Of a DNA stretch of 64,000 nt, positions 15,526 to 24,516 are shown one piece after another. A program made the position numbers and the translations under genes. The DNA is from Bacteroidales bacterium (GTDB lineage: Bacteria; Bacteroidota; Bacteroidia; Bacteroidales; UBA932). Position 1 is the stretch's first letter; the number at the start of each line of letters is the position of its first letter. The stretch is taken from positions 1 through 64,000 of the forward strand of contig JAFYYW010000035.1 of assembly GCA_017548985.1 (NCBI GenBank), read 5' to 3'. The notes beneath the pieces are model-generated. The model was not told the origin of the DNA. It worked only from the letters and a program-made list of their open reading frames with translations, and made no database searches.

Positions 15526-17460
15526 GTGAAACATTTCTCATTACCAAAAGACGGTGGCCTGATAGAGAGCAACCTGCCTAAAGGCATCTTGCATTCCCAC
15601 GAGAGAATTACCACCGAGATTTCAGATGACGCCTCTTCCGGTAGCGACAAGGTCGCCCGGATTATAATTGACGCGATCAACGAACATGAGAAGGACGCCC
15701 TCACAAGGCCCTTCAAGCTCGGACTCTCCCCAGGTGTCACTCCTGAGCTGCTTTTCAAGAAACTGGCCGAGTTGAACAAGGCCGGGGAGGTATCTTTCCG
15801 TAATGTGGAAGTATATTCCATCGATGAGTATTATCCTTGCGGGAATGATTCCCCACAAAGCCGTAACAACAAGCTCCACCGGGTATTCCTTGATCTTGTC
15901 GACATAAAGCCGGAGAATGTGCATATTCCCGACGGGACAATCCCGCAGGAAAAAGTCTCTGACTATTGCGCTGAATTCGACAAGGCGGTCAGAGGTCTCG
16001 ATTTGCTTGTGATCGGTGTCGGCAAGGGTGGCCAGGTCGGGTTCAACGAGGCCGGATCAGCGGAAAAAAGCCGCACCAGGTTAGTCCCCCTCTCCTACCA
16101 ATCCAGAAAAATACAGTCCCGCAATTTCAATGGCGACGTGGCTGTCACTCCAAAATCCGCCATTACCATGGGTATTGGCACGATGATGACTTCCCACAAG
16201 ATAATCCTGATGGCTTGGGGAGAGGACAAGGCGGAAGCAGTCAAGAGTGTGGTTGAGTCAAGGATCGATCCTTCCTGCCCGGCGTCTTATCTGCAGAGAC
16301 ACGACAATATCTGTTTCTACACTGACGAGATGTCCGCATCCCTGCTGACGAGGATTGTCGCCCCTTGGACTGTCGGGCCGTGTGAGTGGACCCCGAAACT
16401 GATCCGCAAGGCAGTTGTGTGGCTGTGCGAGAAAGTTCACAAACCTATCCTCAAACTCACCCAGAAAGACTACCTTGAAAACTCCCTCAGCGAACTGCTT
16501 GATCTTTTCGGGCCATATGACAAGATCAATATCGACATGTTCAACGAGTTCCAGCACACCATCACAGGTTGGCCCGGCGGAAAACCCAACGCTGACGATT
16601 CGACAAGACCTGTCAAAGGCGTGCCCTTCCCCAAGAAGGTCATAATCTTCTCTCCCCACCCGGATGACGATGTGATCTCTATGGGCGGGACATTCATCCG
16701 CCTTGTCCATCAAGGTCACGATGTCCATGTCGCTTATGAGACTTCAGGTGACCTGGCTGTCCATGACGATGTGGTCTTGCAACATATGGACGCGGCCAGC
16801 CAGCTAGGTTTCGGGGACAGGTTCGATGAGGTAAAAGCAATCATCGGAGCCAAGAAGCCAGGAGCGCCGGAGCCAAAGGAACTGCTCGCGATCAAGGCCG
16901 CGATCCGAAGGAGCGAGGCCCGTTCCGCTGTCAGGAGTTTCGGACTCAACGACAACACGAATGTCCACTTCCTCAACCTGCCGTTCTATGAGTCAGGCGG
17001 TGTCGCAAAGCTTCCCCGCACACAAGCTGACCTTGATATAATCAAAGCCTTGATAAAGGAGGTCAAACCCGACCAGATTTACATGGCCGGAGACCTCGCT
17101 GATCCCCATGGGACGCACAGGGTCTGCACGGAGGCCGCCCTGGAATCCATTGAGCAATTAAGGGAAGAGGGCAACGAGTGGCTGGACAATACAACGATAT
17201 GGCTTTACAGGGGCGCCTGGATGGAGTGGGAGCTCTGGAGAGTGGATATGGCGGTGCCGCTCAGTCCCGACGAGGTCGTGGAGAAACGTCACGCCATCTT
17301 CCGCCACCTTTCCCAGAAAGACATTGTTCCTTTCCCGGGAGACGACCCGAGGGAGTTCTGGCAGAGAGCCGAGGAACGCACCCAGAACACTGCCAAACTC
17401 TACGATGAGCTTGGCATGGCTGAGTATCAGGCCATAGAAGTATTCCTTAAACTGAAATAA
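15526..17460 (+). CDS. NagB-like/PIG-L deacetylase-like fusion protein
   Basis: About 644 residues if the GTG at 15526, one base after the previous stop, is the start; an in-frame ATG at 15481 overlaps the peptidase gene and is less likely. Residues about 25-270 resemble glucosamine-6-phosphate deaminase; residues about 365-610 resemble LmbE/PIG-L N-acetylglucosamine deacetylases (SPHPDDDV with H378, and DPHGTHR with H528 and H531 as likely zinc ligands). In the NagB part the active-site loop reads GVGKGGQVGFNEAGS where the true NagB next door has GGVGEDGHLAFNEP, so the catalytic aspartate and histidine are replaced. The fusion type is known in Bacteroidota; here the first domain may be regulatory or altered, while the second keeps its metal site. 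The nagB gene follows after 9 bases. Confidence 0.85.
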   Translation: MKHFSLPKDGGLIESNLPKGILHSHERITTEISDDASSGSDKVARIIIDAINEHEKDALTRPFKLGLSPGVTPELLFKKLAELNKAGEVSFRNVEVYSIDEYYPCGNDSPQSRNNKLHRVFLDLVDIKPENVHIPDGTIPQEKVSDYCAEFDKAVRGLDLLVIGVGKGGQVGFNEAGSAEKSRTRLVPLSYQSRKIQSRNFNGDVAVTPKSAITMGIGTMMTSHKIILMAWGEDKAEAVKSVVESRIDPSCPASYLQRHDNICFYTDEMSASLLTRIVAPWTVGPCEWTPKLIRKAVVWLCEKVHKPILKLTQKDYLENSLSELLDLFGPYDKINIDMFNEFQHTITGWPGGKPNADDSTRPVKGVPFPKKVIIFSPHPDDDVISMGGTFIRLVHQGHDVHVAYETSGDLAVHDDVVLQHMDAASQLGFGDRFDEVKAIIGAKKPGAPEPKELLAIKAAIRRSEARSAVRSFGLNDNTNVHFLNLPFYESGGVAKLPRTQADLDIIKALIKEVKPDQIYMAGDLADPHGTHRVCTEAALESIEQLREEGNEWLDNTTIWLYRGAWMEWELWRVDMAVPLSPDEVVEKRHAIFRHLSQKDIVPFPGDDPREFWQRAEERTQNTAKLYDELGMAEYQAIEVFLKLK

Positions 17461-17469
17461 TTGATAACC

Positions 17470-18264
17470 ATGAGAGTAATAATCAGAGACAGCAAAAAAG
17501 AAGCCTCCATTTGGGCGGCTCACCACATCGCCGACGCCATCAAGGCGAAAGCGGAACTTACCGATGATCCTTTTGTCCTTGGCTTGCCCACCGGATCAAC
17601 TCCCCTGGACACCTACGCCGAGCTTGTACGCATGTGCGAGGCTGGGGAAGTATCGTTCAAAAACGTCATTACGTTCAACATGGACGAATACGTAGGCATT
17701 CCGGAGAAGCATCCCGAGAGCTACCATAGTTTCATGTACAAGAACCTGTTCGACAAGATCGACATTCCCGCGGGGAACATCCATATTCTCAACGGCAACG
17801 CCCCCGACCTTGACAAGGAGTGCGCTGATTACGAGAACGCCATCCTCGCGGCCGGCGGGATCGACCTTTTCCTCGGAGGCGTGGGTGAAGATGGCCATCT
17901 GGCTTTCAACGAGCCCTTCTCGTCGATCAACTCCAGGACAAGGGTCGTGACTTTGACCCAGGACACGATTGAAGTCAACTCGAGGTTCTTCGGCGGAGAC
18001 ACCAGCCTGGTTCCCAAACAGGCGATGTCGGTCGGTGTCGCTACCGTATGTGACGCGGCCGAGGTCCTGATCCTCGCGTTTGGAAGCAAGAAAGCCAGGG
18101 TCGTCGCGCAGGCGGTAGAAGGATCTGTAAGCCATTATGTCACGCTTTCAGCGCTGCAGCTCCATGAGAACGGCATTGTCGTACTTGACGAACCTGCCGC
18201 CGGTGAGCTGAAAGTCAATTCATACAAATATTTCAAAGCCGTTGAAGAGGCTGAGAACCGATAA
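17470..18264 (+). CDS. nagB: Glucosamine-6-phosphate deaminase
   Basis: A 264-residue cytosolic enzyme converting glucosamine 6-phosphate to fructose 6-phosphate and ammonia. It has LGLPTGSTP, NMDEYVGI with the proton-transfer aspartate, the active-site loop GGVGEDGHLAFNEP, and the C-terminal part of normal length. The ATG at 17470 (MRVIIRDSKKEA) is the usual family start; a TTG at 17461 would add three residues. It follows the fusion gene by 9 bases, giving a complete and an altered NagB domain side by side. Confidence 0.95.
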   Translation: MRVIIRDSKKEASIWAAHHIADAIKAKAELTDDPFVLGLPTGSTPLDTYAELVRMCEAGEVSFKNVITFNMDEYVGIPEKHPESYHSFMYKNLFDKIDIPAGNIHILNGNAPDLDKECADYENAILAAGGIDLFLGGVGEDGHLAFNEPFSSINSRTRVVTLTQDTIEVNSRFFGGDTSLVPKQAMSVGVATVCDAAEVLILAFGSKKARVVAQAVEGSVSHYVTLSALQLHENGIVVLDEPAAGELKVNSYKYFKAVEEAENR

Positions 18265-18288
18265 TACAAATCTTTCAAGCGAATCAAA

Positions 18289-18873
18289 ATGAGAACGAAA
18301 TTATTATTCGCCAGCCTTTTGATGCTGGTATCGCTGGGCCTCACCGCCCAAGACAAGGACGCCGTGAAGAAATATGGGTTCAAGTCCGCCATAGTTAAGA
18401 TTTCCACCGATATGATGGGGCAGAAAGTCGAGTCTACCGCTTACATCGATGAATATGGCGCCAAGGAGTGCCAGAAGATGAAGCTGGATATTCCCGGCAT
18501 GGGGAGTATTGAGACCGGAACCATCGCCAAGGATGGCAAGACCTGGTCTGTCAACTACACGATGAAACAAGTCCAGGAGGTGGATGTCAATGCGGCCGAC
18601 CAGCCTAACTTCAACGATCTCACCGACGAGGTCAAGGAAAAGTATAATATCCAGTCTCTTGGCAAGGAGAAATTCCTTGACTTGGACTGCGATGTTTTCA
18701 CTTTGGAGACAGAAGCCCAGGGGATGAAAGCCAAGCTTAAAGTCTGGTGCTACAAAGGTTTCGCCCTCAAATCAGTCACCGACATCAGCGGCATGGCTAT
18801 CACAGCTGTCGCCACCGAGTTCAAAGAGGACGCCATGGTGCTGCCCCAGGTTTTCGATGTGCCTAAATTCTAA
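18289..18873 (+). CDS. Secreted hypothetical protein (possibly DUF4412-like)
   Basis: A 194-residue exported protein with signal peptide ending LTAQ near residue 21. The mature part is a soluble beta-rich domain with YGFKSAIVKISTDMMGQKVE near the start and LGKEKFLDLDCDVFTLETEA in the second half, a layout like DUF4412 periplasmic proteins. No catalytic motif is seen. It sits between nagB (24 bases) and another small envelope gene (9 bases), so it is probably in the same transcript. Confidence 0.6.
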   Translation: MRTKLLFASLLMLVSLGLTAQDKDAVKKYGFKSAIVKISTDMMGQKVESTAYIDEYGAKECQKMKLDIPGMGSIETGTIAKDGKTWSVNYTMKQVQEVDVNAADQPNFNDLTDEVKEKYNIQSLGKEKFLDLDCDVFTLETEAQGMKAKLKVWCYKGFALKSVTDISGMAITAVATEFKEDAMVLPQVFDVPKF

Positions 18874-18882
18874 TCCGTTGTG

Positions 18883-19407
18883 ATGCGAAGGTTATTAGTC
18901 CTGGCGAGCGCGCTCCTTTGGTCAGTCTGCGTCTTCGCCCAGAACAAAGATACCGTCCAATCAGGAGACCTTTTCCCCTCCGGGATAACCACCATCAGCG
19001 AGGGGAAAGGGGAACTGATGAGGTTCCATGGGAATCTCATTTTCTCCGAATCCAATGAATATCTTCTCTCCAGTGATGTCACAGGACAGTTCTGGAGAAA
19101 ATACAACGGCGCGAAGATCCTTCAGGATTATGGCCAGTACATTTGGATGCTCGGACTCTCATACATGGCCTCCGACATAGTTTTTATCGCGCTTTACAGG
19201 GACGGGAACACCAATTTCTTCAAAGACCCGTCGTTAATTGTCGGCGGTATTTTCACCCTGGTTGGAGCGGCGATGGACTTCGGGGGCTGGGTCAGGCTGG
19301 GAAATCTGGCAAAGACTTATAACACAGACCCTTCTGTTAGGAAATCTTATTCCCTTAATCTTGGTCCGACCAACTCGGGAGGATTCGGGCTTTCATTCAA
19401 TTTTTAA
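18883..19407 (+). CDS. Hypothetical envelope protein with two membrane segments
   Basis: A 174-residue protein with a signal peptide ending VFAQ (ATG at 18883; the preceding GTG at 18880 would add one residue). Two hydrophobic stretches follow, IWMLGLSYMASDIVFIALY and LIVGGIFTLVGAAMDFGGWV, and the C-terminus ends NSGGFGLSFNF, the aromatic-ended pattern found in outer-membrane beta strands. Family and function are not recognised. It lies 9 bases after the secreted hypothetical gene and 9 bases before purL. Confidence 0.6.
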   Translation: MRRLLVLASALLWSVCVFAQNKDTVQSGDLFPSGITTISEGKGELMRFHGNLIFSESNEYLLSSDVTGQFWRKYNGAKILQDYGQYIWMLGLSYMASDIVFIALYRDGNTNFFKDPSLIVGGIFTLVGAAMDFGGWVRLGNLAKTYNTDPSVRKSYSLNLGPTNSGGFGLSFNF

Positions 19408-19416
19408 AATATTATA

Positions 19417-22400
19417 ATGGGCTCCTATCGAATATTTGTCGAGAAATATCCTGAATTCCAAGTGGAGGCAGCCAGTCTCCGGGCGGAACTGAATGAGAAT
19501 CTGCAGCTGAAACTGAAGAAGCTTCGGCTGCTGAACGTTTATGACTTGTTCGGCTTCACTCCGGAACTGCTGGAGAAAAGCCGTTACAGCGTGTTTGGGG
19601 AGATTGTCACGGATCAAGTCACGGATTCTGTCGATTTGTCCAAATACATCGCCGTGGAGTTCCTGCCGGGACAGTTTGACCAGAGAGCTGCGTCCGCTGT
19701 GGATTGTGTCCATCTGATCGATCCAAAGGCTGACATAGCGATCAAGAGTTCCAAACTGATCATAGTGGACGATGACGCCAGTGATGAAGTTCTGGATAAG
19801 ATCCGCCACTATGTGATAAATCCCGTGGAATCCAGGGAGAAAGATCTTTCGAAATTATCCGACACGGAGCATGCCGCGGTCAAGGATGTTCCTCTGTTAG
19901 AGGGATTCAGGAATATGACCGACGAGGATCTCACCCCTTACCGCAAGAAGATGGGTCTCGCCATGAATGAGGACGACCTCAAGGAAGTGAGGACCTATTT
20001 CATAGCCGAGGGCAGGGATCCAAATGAGACTGAGCTCAGGATTCTCGACACATATTGGAGCGACCATTGCCGCCACACGACTTTCACTACGGAGCTGGAG
20101 GACATCTCCATCGAAGACTCATTCATCAAGGAGGATATCGAAGGCACGATGAGCCTGTATCTCAAAATGAGGAAGGATCTCGGACGGGAAGGCAAGGGAT
20201 TGAACCTGATGGATATGGCGACGATTGGCGCCAAATGTCTTAAAAAAGCCGGCATGCTTGATGACATGGAGGTGAGCGAGGAGAATAACGCCTGCAGCAT
20301 ATTCATCGACGTTGATGTGACCCCCTTTGATTCTGACAACTCGGAGCGAAGCGACGCAGGGAGTTTGAGGGGAACGCCCCTCAATCCCCCCGGGGGGTGC
20401 AGGGGGGTAGATGAACATCAACAACGATGGTTGTTGATGTTCAAGAATGAGACTCACAATCATCCTACCGAGATAGAGCCCTTCGGAGGCGCCGCGACAT
20501 GTCTAGGCGGAGCCATCAGGGATCCCCTCTCCGGACGTTCTTATGTCTACCAGGCGATGCGAGTCACTGGTGCCGGAGACATCTACAAACCTGTTTCTGA
20601 GACGATTCCAGGCAAGCTCCCACAGAAGGTTATCACCCGCAAGGCCGCCCAGGGTTATTCAAGCTACGGTAACCAGATCGGACTTGCCACAACCCACGTG
20701 AGGGAGATATTCCATGAAGGCTACACCGCCAAGAGAATGGAGGTCGGAGCCGTTGTCGGGGCAGTCAAGGCCTCAAATGTGAGGCGTGAGACTCCAGCCC
20801 CTGGAGATGTCGTGCTGATGCTCGGCGGAAGGACCGGCCGTGACGGTATCGGTGGAGCCACCGGTTCATCAAAAGAGCACACCGAGGAGTCACTCGAAAC
20901 CTGCGGAAGCGAGGTCCAGAAAGGAAACCCGCCGGAGGAAAGGAAGCTTGAGAGGTTATTCCGCCGTCCGGAGGTGACTTCCCTAATAAAGAAATCAAAT
21001 GATTTCGGAGCGGGAGGAGTGTCTGTGGCCATAGGCGAGCTGACCGCCGGGCTGGACATCTACCTGGACAGGGTTCCGGTCAAGTACAGCGGCATGAACT
21101 CCACTGAACTCGCCATCAGCGAGTCGCAGGAGAGGATGGCCGTCGTTATCGAGGCCAAGGATGAGGAAATATTCAAGGAATATTGCCACTCGGAGAATAT
21201 CGAGGTGACCCACGTCGCTGATGTGACCGGCACCGAAAGGATGAGAATGTACAACAAGGGAGAGCTTGTGGTGGATCTCCGTAGAGACTTTATTGACAGC
21301 GCCGGAGCGAAACACTACTCGAAAGCAGTGATCGGAGCGGTTGAGGAAATCGATCCCTTCTACCGTGACATCCCCGGGAAAAACTTGAAAGAGAGGATGT
21401 TCGCTAATCTTCAGGATCCTAATGTCACAAGTCAGAAAGGTCTCATTGAGATGTTCGACTCGACCATCGGCAGGTCCACTGTCCTGATGCCTTTCGGTGG
21501 CGAGTTGCAGACCACTGAGACACAGGTCTCGGTTCAGAAACTCCCCGTGGACGGTTTCACTGACACAGCCAGCATGATGGCCTTCGGTTTCAACCCCGAC
21601 CTTTGTGAATGGAGTCCTTACCATGGCGCGGCATATTCATTCGTGGAGGCATGCTCCAAGATTGTCGCCGCTGGAGGAGACTGGAAAACCATGAGGTTCT
21701 CCTGCCAAGAGTATTTCGAGAGGATGACCTCAGATCCCCTGACATGGGGAAAGCCGACCGCCGCCCTTCTTGGCGCCCTGAAGATGCAGGAAGCTTTCGG
21801 ACTGCCTTCCATCGGAGGCAAAGACTCCATGAGCGGCTCTTTCGAGACCGATCATGGTCCGATCCATGTCCCGCCGACCCTTATCGCTTTCGGAATAACG
21901 CCTGTCAATACAGGAAATGTCATTTCCCCTGAATTCAAATGGGAAGGCGACCGTTTATATCTCGTCAGGCATACTCCTTTGGCTAACAGGATGCCAGATG
22001 TGGATCAGCTGAAGAGGAACTGGGACAATATCAACGCCAAGATCAAGGATGGCACCATCGTGGCCGCCTGGTCAGTCGGATTCGGCGGAATCGCCGAGGC
22101 GCTCTGCAAAATGAGTTTCGGAAACGCTTTCGGTTTCGATGTGAAGCTTTCTGAGGAAGACCTGTTCAATCTCGCCTACGGCTCGATAGTGATCGAGACG
22201 GATGGTGAGGTCGATTTCGAGAATGCCGAGCTGATCGGGGACGTGACTTCCGGAGAAGACGGGAACGTCCGCATCAACGGGACTTCGATATCGATCTTCG
22301 AGCTCATGGACTTTAACGGTTCCCTGTTCGAAAAGGTCTACCCGGCGGTCAGCGAGTCCGCCCACAAGAGACTGCTGCCAAAGGGTATGGAAGGAGTCAA

Positions 22401-23259
22401 GCCATTTAAAGCCAAGAAGTCGGATCTTGAATATAAAGGCCCGGCCGTGGATAAGGTGGTGGCTTATCTGCCTGTATTCCCGGGAACCAACTGCGATTAC
22501 GATTCGGCGAAAGCCTTCAGGAAGGCCGGTGCGGAAGTACGTTCGAGTGTTTTCCGCAACCTTACCGACAAGGATGTATTCGAGTCGATTGACGAGATGG
22601 CCAAGAATATCCGTGAGTGCCAGATTCTGATGATTTCCGGAGGTTTTTCGGCCGGAGACGAGCCGGACGGAAGCGGCAAGTTCATAGCTAACGTGCTTAA
22701 CAACGAAGTGATAGCCTCCGCCATCAGGGACTTGCTCTCCAGGGGAGGTCTTATTCTCGGAATATGCAACGGTTTCCAGGCACTCGTCAAATCCGGCCTG
22801 CTTCCTTTCGGCGAGCTTGGGAAAGTCACCAAGGACTCCCCCACTCTATTCCGCAACGACATTAACCGTCATATCTCCCAGATGGTGACGACAAGGGTCG
22901 CCACTACCAACTCTCCTTGGCTGAGAGGTATGACAATTGGCGACGAATATACCATCCCCGTCAGCCACGGAGAGGGTAAATTCGTTGTTAATGAGGAACT
23001 TGCGAAGGAATTGTTCGCAAATGGACAGGTGGCCTTCCAGTATGTGGATCCGATTACTGACGAGCCTACCATGGAGTCGCCGTACAATCCGAACGGGTCA
23101 TATTACGCCATAGAGGGCATAATCAGCCGCAACGGCCAGATCCTTGGCAAGATGGGTCATAGCGAGCGTTACGAGGATGGCCTGTTCAAGAATATCGAGG
23201 CCGACCTGGAGCAACCGCTCTTCGATAATGCCGTCAAATACTTCAAAGCCAGCGTATGA
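19417..23259 (+). CDS. purL: Phosphoribosylformylglycinamidine synthase, with in-frame repeat insertion
   Basis: A 1280-residue large-type PurL, converting FGAR to FGAM with glutamine and ATP. It holds the FGAR synthase halves (DTYWSDHCRHTTF, FKNETHNHPTEIEPFGGA, GGRTGRDGIGGATGSS, SIGGKDSMSG) and a C-terminal class I glutaminase domain (FPGTNCDYD, GICNGFQAL with the nucleophile cysteine, and VSHGEGKF). Between IDVDV (to residue 301) and WLLMF (from 338) is a stretch of about 36 residues in place of the short turn expected in relatives; it is encoded by a palindromic repeat (see that entry). The frame is intact, so the enzyme is probably functional with a surface loop. The last four bases overlap the start of the next gene (ATGA). 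Confidence 0.96.
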   Translation: MGSYRIFVEKYPEFQVEAASLRAELNENLQLKLKKLRLLNVYDLFGFTPELLEKSRYSVFGEIVTDQVTDSVDLSKYIAVEFLPGQFDQRAASAVDCVHLIDPKADIAIKSSKLIIVDDDASDEVLDKIRHYVINPVESREKDLSKLSDTEHAAVKDVPLLEGFRNMTDEDLTPYRKKMGLAMNEDDLKEVRTYFIAEGRDPNETELRILDTYWSDHCRHTTFTTELEDISIEDSFIKEDIEGTMSLYLKMRKDLGREGKGLNLMDMATIGAKCLKKAGMLDDMEVSEENNACSIFIDVDVTPFDSDNSERSDAGSLRGTPLNPPGGCRGVDEHQQRWLLMFKNETHNHPTEIEPFGGAATCLGGAIRDPLSGRSYVYQAMRVTGAGDIYKPVSETIPGKLPQKVITRKAAQGYSSYGNQIGLATTHVREIFHEGYTAKRMEVGAVVGAVKASNVRRETPAPGDVVLMLGGRTGRDGIGGATGSSKEHTEESLETCGSEVQKGNPPEERKLERLFRRPEVTSLIKKSNDFGAGGVSVAIGELTAGLDIYLDRVPVKYSGMNSTELAISESQERMAVVIEAKDEEIFKEYCHSENIEVTHVADVTGTERMRMYNKGELVVDLRRDFIDSAGAKHYSKAVIGAVEEIDPFYRDIPGKNLKERMFANLQDPNVTSQKGLIEMFDSTIGRSTVLMPFGGELQTTETQVSVQKLPVDGFTDTASMMAFGFNPDLCEWSPYHGAAYSFVEACSKIVAAGGDWKTMRFSCQEYFERMTSDPLTWGKPTAALLGALKMQEAFGLPSIGGKDSMSGSFETDHGPIHVPPTLIAFGITPVNTGNVISPEFKWEGDRLYLVRHTPLANRMPDVDQLKRNWDNINAKIKDGTIVAAWSVGFGGIAEALCKMSFGNAFGFDVKLSEEDLFNLAYGSIVIETDGEVDFENAELIGDVTSGEDGNVRINGTSISIFELMDFNGSLFEKVYPAVSESAHKRLLPKGMEGVKPFKAKKSDLEYKGPAVDKVVAYLPVFPGTNCDYDSAKAFRKAGAEVRSSVFRNLTDKDVFESIDEMAKNIRECQILMISGGFSAGDEPDGSGKFIANVLNNEVIASAIRDLLSRGGLILGICNGFQALVKSGLLPFGELGKVTKDSPTLFRNDINRHISQMVTTRVATTNSPWLRGMTIGDEYTIPVSHGEGKFVVNEELAKELFANGQVAFQYVDPITDEPTMESPYNPNGSYYAIEGIISRNGQILGKMGHSERYEDGLFKNIEADLEQPLFDNAVKYFKASV
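20320..20442. repeat. Palindromic repeat element inserted in-frame in purL
   Basis: Three perfect dyads follow one another: 20366-20372 with 20377-20383 (TGAGGGG/CCCCTCA), 20386-20397 (six C then six G), and 20413-20425 with 20430-20442 (GAACATCAACAAC and its complement around GATG). Upstream lies a GAGCGAAGCGA core at about 20344. The right arm of the last dyad encodes the conserved purL residues after the insertion, so its left arm is an inverted copy of host sequence. The translated insert (SERSDAGSLRGTPLNPPGG) is unlike PurL and reads like a translated intergenic repeat. Confidence 0.8.
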
Positions 23260-24515
23260 CAGGAAAAGAAAGAATAAAGACCGTTCTGGATCACCGTGAA
23301 GCGGACAAACTGGCCGTCGATTTCGGAACCACGCCTGTCACAGGCATCCACTGCAAGGTGGTGGAGGCGCTGCGCAGGCATTACGGACTCGACGATCATC
23401 CGGTCTTTGTCCACGAACCAGGACAGATGCTCGGTTATATCGAAGACGACCTGGCTGAAGCTCTGGGGACTGACACTGCCGGTTGCTTCGCTCCTAAGAA
23501 TTCCATCGGTGTGTGGAACAAGGACTGGAAGGAATACCGGATGCCTTGGGGACAGGTGGTCATGCTGCCAGCCAAGATGGTGGACTCTTTCACCGAGAAG
23601 GACGGGGGTCTGTATTCCTATCCCGAGGGCGACAAATCCCTGCCGCCTTCGTGCCACATGCCAGAAAGGTGCTATTTCTTCGATTCCATAGAGCGTCAGC
23701 AAGGTGAGATAGACGATGACAACCTCAACGTGGAGGACAATCTTCAGGAATTCGGCGAGATAGACGACGAGACACTGGCATATTGGAAGATCGTGACTGA
23801 CAGGGCGGCCAGTACCGGCAGGGCTGTCGTGGCAGGATTCGGTGGTATGGCCCTGGGAGACGTGGCCCGAATCATATCTCCGGCGATACGTGAGCCGCGC
23901 GGCATCAGGAGCGTCGCGGAATGGTATATGTCCACGGTCTGCCGTCCGGACTACATCAAGGAACTGTTCGACAGGATTTCCTCCCTCGCGGTAAAAAACC
24001 TTGAGAAGATATATTCAGTGGTAGGGGACAACGTGGACGTGGTCTATGTTTGTGGAGCCGATTTCGGCACGCAGACAAGCCAGTTCATGTCTGTGGAGAC
24101 CCTCAACGAGCTATTCGTCCCTTATTACAAACGGATGAACGACTGGATCCACCAGCACACCTCCTGGAAAACCTTCAAGCACTGTTGCGGCGCGATATAT
24201 CCCCTCATGGACAGTCTGATAAACGCGGGATTCGACATCATCAATCCCGTCCAGATAGCGGCAAAGGACATGGACCCGAAGCGGCTCAAGGACGAGTTCG
24301 GAGACCGTGTGACTTTCTGGGGAGGAGGAGTCGACACCCAGAAAACCCTTCCTTTCGGCACTCCTGAGCAAGTCCGGGAAGAAGTGCTGAGACTGTGTGA
24401 TATCTTCGGAAAGAACGGAGGATTCGTATATAATACCGTCCACAACATCCAGGCTAATGTCCCGGTTGAAAACGTGGTCGCCCTTATGGATAGTCTGAAA
24501 GAAATAAGATCATAA
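23256..24515 (+). CDS. URO-D-family methyltransferase, probable substrate:corrinoid methyltransferase
   Basis: A 419-residue protein of the uroporphyrinogen decarboxylase superfamily, starting MTGKERIKTVLDHREADKLA as in corrinoid methyltransferases of this fold. The zinc-type motif is HCCG (H309, C310, C311) in WKTFKHCCGAIYPLMD; the C-terminal end reads VHNIQANVPVENV with histidine where MtaA/CmuA-type enzymes carry the third cysteine. Heme synthesis is unlikely, because the next genes encode a corrinoid protein, a reactivation-like protein and a second methyltransferase. I infer that it moves a methyl group from an unknown substrate to the corrinoid protein. Its ATG overlaps the purL stop by four bases, so it is translationally coupled to purL. 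Confidence 0.8.
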   Translation: MTGKERIKTVLDHREADKLAVDFGTTPVTGIHCKVVEALRRHYGLDDHPVFVHEPGQMLGYIEDDLAEALGTDTAGCFAPKNSIGVWNKDWKEYRMPWGQVVMLPAKMVDSFTEKDGGLYSYPEGDKSLPPSCHMPERCYFFDSIERQQGEIDDDNLNVEDNLQEFGEIDDETLAYWKIVTDRAASTGRAVVAGFGGMALGDVARIISPAIREPRGIRSVAEWYMSTVCRPDYIKELFDRISSLAVKNLEKIYSVVGDNVDVVYVCGADFGTQTSQFMSVETLNELFVPYYKRMNDWIHQHTSWKTFKHCCGAIYPLMDSLINAGFDIINPVQIAAKDMDPKRLKDEFGDRVTFWGGGVDTQKTLPFGTPEQVREEVLRLCDIFGKNGGFVYNTVHNIQANVPVENVVALMDSLKEIRS

Positions 24516-24516
24516 T

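Noticed and set aside
23256..24515. Heme-pathway uroporphyrinogen decarboxylase (hemE)
   Set aside because: Zinc-type HCC motif and the corrinoid-protein neighbourhood fit methyl transfer; no heme genes are nearby.
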